Positions 51,501 through 63,500 of a stretch of DNA of 64,000 bases are shown piece after piece; the first letter of the stretch is position 1, and every line of letters starts with the position of its first letter. The notes under the pieces were generated by a model that worked only from the letters and a program-made list of their open reading frames with translations, was not told the origin of the DNA and did not search any database. Made by a program: the position numbers and the translations under genes. The stretch lies in the NCBI GenBank assembly GCA_964035795.1, contig CAXIVU010000102.1:43034-107033 (forward strand), given 5' to 3'. This stretch comes from Pterobdella sp. o SKG-2022. Taxonomy: Eukaryota > Annelida > Clitellata > Hirudinida > Piscicolidae.

Positions 51501-54500
51501 GTTGTTGTTACAGTTATTGTAGTTGGCGTTGTTGTTTCTACAGTAGTAACTGTTGGCGTAGATTTAGACAACATTTCTGTCGTTGTTGTCATAATAACAG
51601 TTGTTGTTTGCGTTGATGTTGCAATCGTTGTCGAAACTGTTGTAGCTGTAGCCAATGAAGTTGTTGTTACAGTTATTGTAGTTGGCGTTGTTGTTTCTAC
51701 AGTAGTAACTGTTGGCGTAGATTTAGACAACATTTCTGTCGTTGTTGTCATAATAACAGTTGTTGTTTGCGTTGATGTTGCAATCGTTGTCGAAACTGTT
51801 GTAGCTGTAGCCAATGAAGTTGTTGTTACAGTTATTGTAGTTGGCGTTGTTGTTTCTACAGTAGTAACTGTTGGCGTAGATTTAGACAACATTTCTGTCG
51901 TTGTTGTCATAATAACAGTTGTTGTTTGCGTTGATGTTGCAATCGTTGTCGAAACTGTTGTAGCTGTAGCCAATGAAGTTGTTGTTACAGTTATTGTAGT
52001 TGGCGTTGTTGTTTCTACAGTAGTAACTGTTGGCGTAGATTTAGACAACATTTCTGTCGTTGTTGTCATAATAACAGTTGTTGTTTGCGTTGATGTTGCA
52101 ATCGTTGTCGAAACTGTTGTAGCTGTAGCCAATGAAGTTGTTGTTACAGTTATTGTAGTTGGCGTTGTTGTTTCTACAGTAGTAACTGTTGGCGTAGATT
52201 TAGACAACATTTCTGTCGTTGTTGTCATAATAACAGTTGTTGTTTGCGTTGATGTTGCAATCGTTGTCGAAACTGTTGTAGCTGTAGCCAATGAAGTTGT
52301 TGTTACAGTTATTGTAGTTGGCGTTGTTGTTTCTACAGTAGTAACTGTTGGCGTAGATTTAGACAACATTTCTGTCGTTGTTGTCATAATAACAGTTGTT
52401 GTTTGCGTTGATGTTGCAATCGTTGTCGAAACTGTTGTAGCTGTAGCCAATGAAGTTGTTGTTACAGTTATTGTAGTTGGCGTTGTTGTTTCTACAGTAG
52501 TAACTGTTGGCGTAGATTTAGACAACATTTCTGTCGTTGTTGTCATAATAACAGTTGTTGTTTGCGTTGATGTTGCAATCGTTGTCGAAACTGTTGTAGC
52601 TGTAGCCAATGAAGTTGTTGTTACAGTTATTGTAGTTGGCGTTGTTGTTTCTACAGTAGTAACTGTTGGCGTAGATTTAGACAACATTTCTGTCGTTGTT
52701 GTCATAATAACAGTTGTTGTTTGCGTTGATGTTGCAATCGTTGTCGAAACTGTTGTAGCTGTAGCCAATGAAGTTGTTGTTACAGTTATTGTAGTTGGCG
52801 TTGTTGTTTCTACAGTAGTAACTGTTGGCGTAGATTTAGACAACATTTCTGTCGTTGTTGTCATAATAACAGTTGTTGTTTGCGTTGATGTTGCAATCGT
52901 TGTCGAAACTGTTGTAGCTGTAGCCAATGAAGTTGTTGTTACAGTTATTGTAGTTGGCGTTGTTGTTTCTACAGTAGTAACTGTTGGCGTAGATTTAGAC
53001 AACATTTCTGTCGTTGTTGTCATAATAACAGTTGTTGTTTGCGTTGATGTTGCAATCGTTGTCGAAACTGTTGTAGCTGTAGCCAATGAAGTTGTTGTTA
53101 CAGTTATTGTAGTTGGCGTTGTTGTTTCTACAGTAGTAACTGTTGGCGTAGATTTAGACAACATTTCTGTCGTTGTTGTCATAATAACAGTTGTTGTTTG
53201 CGTTGATGTTGCAATCGTTGTCGAAACTGTTGTAGCTGTAGCCAATGAAGTTGTTGTTACAGTTATTGTAGTTGGCGTTGTTGTTTCTACAGTAGTAACT
53301 GTTGGCGTAGATTTAGACAACATTTCTGTCGTTGTTGTCATAATAACAGTTGTTGTTTGCGTTGATGTTGCAATCGTTGTCGAAACTGTTGTAGCTGTAG
53401 CCAATGAAGTTGTTGTTACAGTTATTGTAGTTGGCGTTGTTGTTTCTACAGTAGTAACTGTTGGCGTAGATTTAGACAACATTTCTGTCGTTGTTGTCAT
53501 AATAACAGTTGTTGTTTGCGTTGATGTTGCAATCGTTGTCGAAACTGTTGTAGCTGTAGCCAATGAAGTTGTTGTTACAGTTATTGTAGTTGGCGTTGTT
53601 GTTTCTACAGTAGTAACTGTTGGCGTAGATTTAGACAACATTTCTGTCGTTGTTGTCATAATAACAGTTGTTGTTTGCGTTGATGTTGCAATCGTTGTCG
53701 AAACTGTTGTAGCTGTAGCCAATGAAGTTGTTGTTACAGTTATTGTAGTTGGCGTTGTTGTTTCTACAGTAGTAACTGTTGGCGTAGATTTAGACAACAT
53801 TTCTGTCGTTGTTGTCATAATAACAGTTGTTGTTTGCGTTGATGTTGCAATCGTTGTCGAAACTGTTGTAGCTGTAGCCAATGAAGTTGTTGTTACAGTT
53901 ATTGTAGTTGGCGTTGTTGTTTCTACAGTAGTAACTGTTGGCGTAGATTTAGACAACATTTCTGTCGTTGTTGTCATAATAACAGTTGTTGTTTGCGTTG
54001 ATGTTGCAATCGTTGTCGAAACTGTTGTAGCTGTAGCCAATGAAGTTGTTGTTACAGTTATTGTAGTTGGCGTTGTTGTTTCTACAGTAGTAACTGTTGG
54101 CGTAGATTTAGACAACATTTCTGTCGTTGTTGTCATAATAACAGTTGTTGTTTGCGTTGATGTTGCAATCGTTGTCGAAACTGTTGTAGCTGTAGCCAAT
54201 GAAGTTGTTGTTACAGTTATTGTAGTTGGCGTTGTTGTTTCTACAGTAGTAACTGTTGGCGTAGATTTAGACAACATTTCTGTCGTTGTTGTCATAATAA
54301 CAGTTGTTGTTTGCGTTGATGTTGCAATCGTTGTCGAAACTGTTGTAGCTGTAGCCAATGAAGTTGTTGTTACAGTTATTGTAGTTGGCGTTGTTGTTTC
54401 TACAGTAGTAACTGTTGGCGTAGATTTAGACAACATTTCTGTCGTTGTTGTCATAATAACAGTTGTTGTTTGCGTTGATGTTGCAATCGTTCTCGAAACT

Positions 54501-57500
54501 GTTGTAGCTGTAGCCAATGAAGTTGTTGTTACAGAAATTGTAGTTGGCGTTGTTGTTTCTACAGTAGTAACTGTTGGCGTAGATTTAGACAACATTTCTG
54601 TCTTTGTTGTCATAATAACAGTTGTTGTTTGCGTTGATGTTGCAATCGTTGTCGAAACTGTTGTAGCTGTAGCCAATGAAGTTGTTGTTACAGAAATTGT
54701 AGTTGGCGTTGTTGTTTCTACAGTAGTAACTGTTGGCGTAGATTTAGACAACATTTCTGTCTTTGTTGTCATAATAACAGTTGTTGTTTGCGTTGATGTT
54801 GCAATCGTTGTCGAAACTGTTGTAGCTATAGCCAATGAAGTTGTTGTTACAGTTATTGTAGTTGGCGTTGTTGTTTCTACAGTAGTAACTGTTGGCGTAG
54901 ATTTAGACAACATTTCTGTCGTTGTTGTCATAATAACAGTTGTTGTTTGCGTTGATGTTGCAATCGTTGTCGAAACTGTTGTAGCTGTAGCCAATGAAGT
55001 TGTTGTTACAGTTATTGTAGTTGGCGTTGTTGTTTCTACAGTAGTAACTGTTGGCGTAGATTTAGACAACATTTCTGTCGTTGTTGTCATAATAACAGTT
55101 GTTGTTTGCGTTGATGTTGCAATCGTTGTCGAAACTGTTGTAGCTGTAGCCAATGAAGTTGTTGTTACAGTTATTGTAGTTGGCGTTGTTGTTTCTACAG
55201 TAGTAACTGTTGGCGTAGATTTAGACAACATTTCTGTCGTTGTTGTCATAATAACAGTTGTTGTTTGCGTTGATGTTGCAATCGTTGTCGAAACTGTTGT
55301 AGCTGTAGCCAATGAAGTTGTTGTTACAGTTATTGTAGTTGGCGTTGTTGTTTCTACAGTAGTAACTGTTGGCGTAGATTTAGACAACATTTCTGTCGTT
55401 GTTGTCATAATAACAGTTGTTGTTTGCGTTGATGTTGCAATCGTTGTCGAAACTGTTGTAGCTGTAGCCAATGAAGTTGTTGTTACAGTTATTGTAGTTG
55501 GCGTTGTTGTTTCTACAGTAGTAACTGTTGGCGTAGATTTAGACAACATTTCTGTCGTTGTTGTCATAATAACAGTTGTTGTTTGCGTTGATGTTGCAAT
55601 CGTTGTCGAAACTGTTGTAGCTGTAGCCAATGAAGTTGTTGTTACAGTTATTGTAGTTGGCGTTGTTGTTTCTACAGTAGTAACTGTTGGCGTAGATTTA
55701 GACAACATTTCTGTCGTTGTTGTCATAATAACAGTTGTTGTTTGCGTTGATGTTGCAATCGTTCTCGAAACTGTTGTAGCTGTAGCCAATGAAGTTGTTG
55801 TTACAGAAATTGTAGTTGGCGTTGTTGTTTCTACAGTAGTAACTGTTGGCGTAGATTTAGACAACATTTCTGTCTTTGTTGTCATAATAACAGTTGTTGT
55901 TTGCGTTGATGTTGCAATCGTTGTCGAAACTGTTGTAGCTGTAGCCAATGAAGTTGTTGTTACAGAAATTGTAGTTGGCGTTGTTGTTTCTACAGTAGTA
56001 ACTGTTGGCGTAGATTTAGACAACATTTCTGTCTTTGTTGTCATAATAACAGTTGTTGTTTGCGTTGATGTTGCAATCGTTGTCGAAACTGTTGTAGCTA
56101 TAGCCAATGAAGTTGTTGTTACAGTTATTGTAGTTGGCGTTGTTGTTTCTACAGTAGTAACTGTTGGCGTAGATTTAGACAACATTTTTGTCGTTGTTGT
56201 CATAATAACAGTTGTTGTTTGCGTTGATGTTGCAATCGTTGTCGAAACTGTTGTAGCTGTAGCCAATGAAGTTGTTGTTACAGTTATTGTAGTTGGCGTT
56301 GTTGTTTCTACAGTAGTAACTGTTGGCGTAGATTTAGACAACATTTCTGTCGTTGTTGTCATAATAACAGTTGTTGTTTGCGTTAATGTTGCAATCGTTG
56401 TCGAAACTGTTGTAGCTGTAGCCAATGAAGTTGTTGTTACAGAAATTGTAGTTGGCGTTGTTGTTTCTACAGTAGTAACTGTTGGCGTAGATTTAGACAA
56501 CATTTCTGTCGTTGTTGTCATAATAACAGTTGTTGTTTGCGTTGATGTTGCAATCGTTGTCGAAACTGTTGTAGCTGTAGCCAATGAAGTTGTTGTCACA
56601 GTTATTGTAGTTGGCGTTGTTGTTTCTACAGTAGTAACTGTTGGCGTAGATTTAGACAACATTTCTGTCGTTGTTGTCATAATAACAGTTGTTGTTTGCG
56701 TTGATGTTGCAATCGTTGTCGAAACTGTTGTAGCTGTAGCCAATGAAGTTGTTGTTACAGTTATTGTAGTTGGCGTTGTTGTTTCTACAGTAGTAACTGT
56801 TGGCGTAGATTTAGACAACATTTCTGTCGTTGTTGTCATAATAACAGTTGTTGTTTGCGTTGATGTTGCAATCGTTGTCGAAACTGTTGTAGCTGTAGCC
56901 AATGAAGTTGTTGTCACAGTTATTGTAGTTGGCGTTGTTGTTTCTACAGTAGTAACTGTTGGCGTAGATTTAGACAACATTTCTGTCGTTGTTGTCATAA
57001 TAACATTTGTTGTTTGCGTTGATGTTGCAATCGTTGTCGAAACTGTTGTAGCTGTAGCCAATGAAGTTGTTGTTACAGTTATTGTAGTTGGCGTTGTTGT
57101 TTCTACAGTAGTAACTGTTGGCGTAGATTTAGACAACATTTCTGTCTTTGTTGTCATAATAACAGTTGTTGTTTGCGTTGATGTTGCAATCGATGTCGAA
57201 ACTGTTGTAGCTGTAGCCAATGAAGTTGTTGTTACAGTTATTGTAGTTGGCGTTGTTGTTTCTACAGTAGTAACTGTTGGCGTAGATTTAGACAACATTT
57301 CTGTCGTTGTTGTCATAATAACAGTTGTTGTTTGCGTTGATGTTGCAATCGTTGTCGAAACTGTTGTAGCTGTAGCCAATGAAGTTGTTGTTACAGTTAT
57401 TGTAGTTGGCGTTGTTGTTTCTACAGTAGTAACTGTTGGCGTAGATTTAGACAACATTTCTGTCGTTGTTGTCATAATAACAGTTGTTGTTTGCGTTGAT

Positions 57501-60500
57501 GTTGCAATCGTTGTCGAAACTGTTGTAGCTATAGCCAATGAAGTTGTTGTTACAGTTATTGTAGTTGGCGTTGTTGTTTCTACAGTAGTAACTGTTGGCG
57601 TAGATTTAGACAACATTTCTGTCGTTGTTGTCATAATAAGAGTTGTTGTTTGCGTTGATGTTGCAATCGATGTCGAAACTGTTGTAGCTGTAGCCAATGA
57701 AGTTGTTGTTACAGTTATTGTAGTTGGCGTTGTTGTTTCTACAGTAGTAACTGTTGGCGTAGATTTAGACAACATTTCTGTCGTTGTTGTCATAATAACA
57801 GTTGTTGTTTGCGTTGATGTTGCAATCGTTGTCGAAACTGTTGTAGCTGTAGCCAATGAAGTTGTTGTTACAGTTATTGTAGTTGGCGTTGTTGTTTCTA
57901 CAGTAGTAACTGTTGGCGTAGATTTAGACAACATTTCTGTCGTTGTTGTCATAATAACAGTTGTTGTTTGCGTTGATGTTGCAATCGTTGTCGAAACTGT
58001 TGTAGCTGTAGCCAATGAAGTTGTTGTTACAGTTATTGTAGTTGGCGTTGTTGTTTCTACAGTAGTAACTGTTGGCGTAGATTTAGACAACATTTCTGTC
58101 GTTGTTGTCATAATAACAGTTGTTGTTTGCGTTAATGTTGCAATCGTTGTCGAAACTGTTGTAGCTGTAGCCAATGAAGTTGTTGTTACAGAAATTGTAG
58201 TTGGCGTTGTTGTTTCTACAGTAGTAACTGTTGGCGTAGATTTAGACAACATTTCTGTCGTTGTTGTCATAATAACAGTTGTTGTTTGCGTTGATGTTGC
58301 AATCGTTGTCGAAACTGTTGTAGCTGTAGCCAATGAAGTTGTTGTTACAGTTATTGTAGTTGGCGTTGTTGTTTCTACAGTAGTAACTGTTGGCGTAGAT
58401 TTAGACAACATTTCTGTCGTTGTTGTCATAATAACAGTTGTTGTTTGCGTTAATGTTGCAATCGTTGTCGAAACTGTTGTAGCTGTAGCCAATGAAGTTG
58501 TTGTTACAGTTATTGTAGTTGGCGTTGTTGTTTCTACAGTAGTAACTGTTGGCGTAGATTTAGACAACATTTCTGTCTTTGTTGTCATAATAACAGTTGT
58601 TGTTTGCGTTGATGTTGCAATCGATGTCGAAACTGTTGTAGCTGTAGCCAATGAAGTTGTTGTTACAGTTATTGTAGTTGGCGTTGTTGTTTCTACAGTA
58701 GTAACTGTTGGCGTAGATTTAGACAACATTTCTGTCGTTGTTGTCATAATAACAGTTGTTGTTTGCGTTGATGTTGCAATCGTTGTCGAAACTATTGTAG
58801 CTGTAGCCAATGAAGTTGTTGTTACAGTTATTGTAGTTGGCGTTGTTGTTTCTACAGTAGTAACTGTTGGCGTAGATTTAGACAACATTTCTGTCGTTGT
58901 TGTCATAATAACAGTTGTTGTTTGCGTTGATGTTGCAATCGTTGTCGAAACTGTTGTAGCTATAGCCAATGAAGTTGTTGTTACAGTTATTGTAGTTGGC
59001 GTTGTTGTTTCTACAGTAGTAACTGTTGGCGTAGATTTAGACAACATTTCTGTCGTTGTTGTCATAATAAGAGTTGTTGTTTGCGTTGATGTTGCAATCG
59101 ATGTCGAAACTGTTGTAGCTGTAGCCAATGAAGTTGTTGTTACAGTTATTGTAGTTGGCGTTGTTGTTTCTACAGTAGTAACTGTTGGCGTAGATTTAGA
59201 CAACATTTCTGTCGTTGTTGTCATAATAACAGTTGTTGTTTGCGTTGATGTTGCAATCGTTGTCGAAACTGTTGTAGCTGTAGCCAAAGAAGTTGTTGTT
59301 ACAGAAATTGTAGTTGGCGTTGTTGTTTCTACAGTAGTAACTGTTGGCGTAGATTTAGACAACATTTCTGTCGTTGTTGTCATAATAACAGTTGTTGTTT
59401 GCGTTGATGTTGCAATCGTTGTCGAAACTGTTGTAGCTGTAGCCAATGAAGTTGTTGTTACAGTTATTGTAGTTGGCGTTGTTGTTTCTACAGTAGTAAC
59501 TGTTGGCGTAGATTTAGACAACATTTCTGTCGTTGTTGTCATAATAACAGTTGTTGTTTGCGTTAATGTTGCAATCGTTGTCGAAACTGTTGTAGCTGTA
59601 GCCAATGAAGTTGTTGTTACAGAAATTGTAGTTGGCGTTGTTGTTTCTACAGTAGTAACTGTTGGCGTAGATTTAGACAACATTTCTGTCGTTGTTGTCA
59701 TAATAACAGTTGTTGTTTGCGTTGATGTTGCAATCGTTGTCGAAACTGTTGTAGCTGTAGCCAATGAAGTTGTTGTTACAGTTATTGTAGTTGGCGTTGT
59801 TGTTTCTACAGTAGTAACTGTTGGCGTAGATTTAGACAACATTTCTGTCGTTGTTGTCATAATAACAGTTGTTGTTTGCGTTAATGTTGCAATCGTTGTC
59901 GAAACTGTTGTAGCTGTAGCCAATGAAGTTGTTGTTACAGAAATTGTAGTTGGCGTTGTTGTTTCTACAGTAGTAACTGTTGGCGTAGATTTAGACAACA
60001 TTTCTGTCGTTGTTGTCATAATAACAGTTGTTGTTTGCGTTGATGTTGCAATCGTTGTCGAAACTGTTGTAGCTGTAGCCAATGAAGTTGTTGTTACAGT
60101 TATTGTAGTTGGCGTTGTTGTTTCTACAGTAGTAACTGTTGGCGTAGATTTAGACAACATTTCTGTCGTTGTTGTCATTATAACAGTTGTTGTTTGCGTT
60201 GATGTTGCAATCGTTGTCGAAACTGTTGTAGCTGTAGCCAATGAAGTTGTTGTTACAGTTATTGTAGTTGGCGTTGTTGTTTCTACAGTAGTAACTGTTG
60301 GCGTAGATTTAGACAACATTTCTGTCGTTGTTGTCATAATAACAGTTGTTGTTTGCGTTAATGTTGCAATCGTTGTCGAAACTGTTGTAGCTGTAGCCAA
60401 TGAAGTTGTTGTTACAGAAATTGTAGTTGGCGTTGTTGTTTCTACAGTAGTAACTGTTGGCGTAGATTTAGACAACATTTCTGTCGTTGTTGTCATAATA

Positions 60501-63500
60501 ACAGTTGTTGTTTGCGTTGATGTTGCAATCGTTGTCGAAACTGTTGTAGCTGTAGCCAATGAAGTTGTTGTTACAGTTATTGTAGTTGGCGTTGTTGTTT
60601 CTACAGTAGTAACTGTTGGCGTAGATTTAGACAACATTTCTGTCGTTGTTGTCATAATAACAGTTGTTGTTTGCGTTGATGTTGCAATCGTTGTCGAAAC
60701 TGTTGTAGCTGTAGCCAATGAAGTTGTTGTTACAGTTATTGTAGTTGGCGTTGTTGTTTCTACAGTAGTAACTGTTGGCGTAGATTTAGACAACATTTCT
60801 GTCGTTGTTGTCATAATAACAGTTGTTGTTTGCGTTGATGTTGCAATCGTTGTCGAAACTGTTGTAGCTGTAGCCAATGAAGTTGTTGTTACAGTTATTG
60901 TAGTTGGCGTTGTTGTTTCTACAGTAGTAACTGTTGGCGTAGATTTAGACAACATTTCTGTCGTTGTTGTCATAATAACAGTTGTTGTTTGCGTTAATGT
61001 TGCAATCGTTGTCGAAACTGTTGTAGCTGTAGCCAATGAAGTTGTTGTTACAGTTATTGTAGTTGGCGTTGTTGTTTCTACAGTAGTAACTGTTGGCGTA
61101 GATTTAGACAACATTTCTGTCGTTGTTGTCATAATAACAGTTGTTGTTTGCGTTGATGTTGCAATCGTTGTCGAAACTGTTGTAGCTGTAGCCAATGAAG
61201 TTGTTGTTACAGTTATTGTAGTTGGCGTTGTTGTTTCTACAGTAGTAACTGTTGGCGTAGATTTAGACAACATTTCTGTCTTTGTTGTCATAATAACAGT
61301 TGTTGTTTGCGTTGATGTTGCAATCGTTGTCGAAACTGTTGTAGCTATAGCCAATGAAGTTGTTGTTACAGTTATTGTAGTTGGCGTTGTTGTTTCTACA
61401 GTAGTAACTGTTGGCGTAGATTTAGACAACATTTCTGTCGTTGTTGTCATAATAAGAGTTGTTGTTTGCGTTGATGTTGCAATCGATGTCGAAACTGTTG
61501 TAGCTGTAGCCAATGAAGTTGTTGTTACAGTTATTGTAGTTGGCGTTGTTGTTTCTACAGTAGTAACTGTTGGCGTAGATTTAGACAACATTTCTGTCGT
61601 TGTTGTCATAATAACAGTTGTTGTTTGCGTTGATGTTGCAATCGTTGTCGAAACTGTTGTAGCTGTAGCCAAAGAAGTTGTTGTTACAGAAATTGTAGTT
61701 GGCGTTGTTGTTTCTACAGTAGTAACTGTTGGCGTAGATTTAGACAACATTTCTGTCGTTGTTGTCATAATAACAGTTGTTGTTTGCGTTGATGTTGCAA
61801 TCGTTGTCGAAACTGTTGTAGCTGTAGCCAATGAAGTTGTTGTTACAGTTATTGTAGTTGGCGTTGTTGTTTCTACAGTAGTAACTGTTGGCGTAGATTT
61901 AGACAACATTTCTGTCGTTGTTGTCATAATAACAGTTGTTGTTTGCGTTAATGTTGCAATCGTTGTCGAAACTGTTGTAGCTGTAGCCAATGAAGTTGTT
62001 GTTACAGAAATTGTAGTTGGCGTTGTTGTTTCTACAGTAGTAACTGTTGGCGTAGATTTAGACAACATTTCTGTCGTTGTTGTCATAATAACAGTTGTTG
62101 TTTGCGTTGATGTTGCAATCGTTGTCGAAACTGTTGTAGCTGTAGCCAATGAAGTTGTTGTTACAGTTATTGTAGTTGGCGTTGTTGTTTCTACAGTAGT
62201 AACTGTTGGCGTAGATTTAGACAACATTTCTGTCGTTGTTGTCATTATAACAGTTGTTGTTTGCGTTGATGTTGCAATCGTTGTCGAAACTGTTGTAGCT
62301 GTAGCCAATGAAGTTGTTGTTACAGTTATTGTAGTTGGCGTTGTTGTTTCTACAGTAGTAACTGTTGGCGTAGATTTAGACAACATTTCTGTCGTTGTTG
62401 TCATAATAACAGTTGTTGTTTGCGTTAATGTTGCAATCGTTGTCGAAACTGTTGTAGCTGTAGCCAATGAAGTTGTTGTTACAGAAATTGTAGTTGGCGT
62501 TGTTGTTTCTACAGTAGTAACTGTTGGCGTAGATTTAGACAACATTTCTGTCGTTGTTGTCATAATAACAGTTGTTGTTTGCGTTGATGTTGCAATCGTT
62601 GTCGAAACTGTTGTAGCTGTAGCCAATGAAGTTGTTGTTACAGTTATTGTAGTTGGCGTTGTTGTTTCTACAGTAGTAACTGTTGGCGTAGATTTAGACA
62701 ACATTTCTGTCGTTGTTGTCATAATAACAGTTGTTGTTTGCGTTGATGTTGCAATCGTTGTCGAAACTGTTGTAGCTGTAGCCAATGAAGTTGTTGTTAC
62801 AGTTATTGTAGTTGGCGTTGTTGTTTCTACAGTAGTAACTGTTGGCGTAGATTTAGACAACATTTCTGTCGTTGTTGTCATAATAACAGTTGTTGTTTGC
62901 GTTGATGTTGCAATCGTTGTCGAAACTGTTGTAGCTGTAGCCAATGAAGTTGTTGTTACAGAAATTGTAGTTGGCGTTGTTGTTTCTACAGTAGTAACTG
63001 TTGGCGTAGATTTAGACAACATTTCTGTCTTTGTTGTCATAATAACAGTTGTTGTTTGCGTTGATGTTGCAATCGTTGTCGAAACTGTTGTAGCTGTAGC
63101 CAATGAAGTTGTTGTTACAGTTATTGTAGTTGGCGTTGTTGTTTCTACAGTAGTAACTGTTGGCGTAGATTTAGACAACATTTCTGTCGTTGTTGTCATT
63201 ATAACAGTTGTTGTTTGCGTTGATGTTGCAATCGTTGTCGAAACTGTTGTAGCTGTAGCCAATGAAGTTGTTGTTACAGTTATTGTAGTTGGCGTTGTTG
63301 TTTCTACAGTAGTAACTGTTGGCGTAGATTTAGACAACATTTCTGTCGTTGTTGTCATAATAACAGTTGTTGTTTGCGTTAATGTTGCAATCGTTGTCGA
63401 AACTGTTGTAGCTGTAGCCAATGAAGTTGTTGTTACAGAAATTGTAGTTGGCGTTGTTGTTTCTACAGTAGTAACTGTTGGCGTAGATTTAGACAACATT

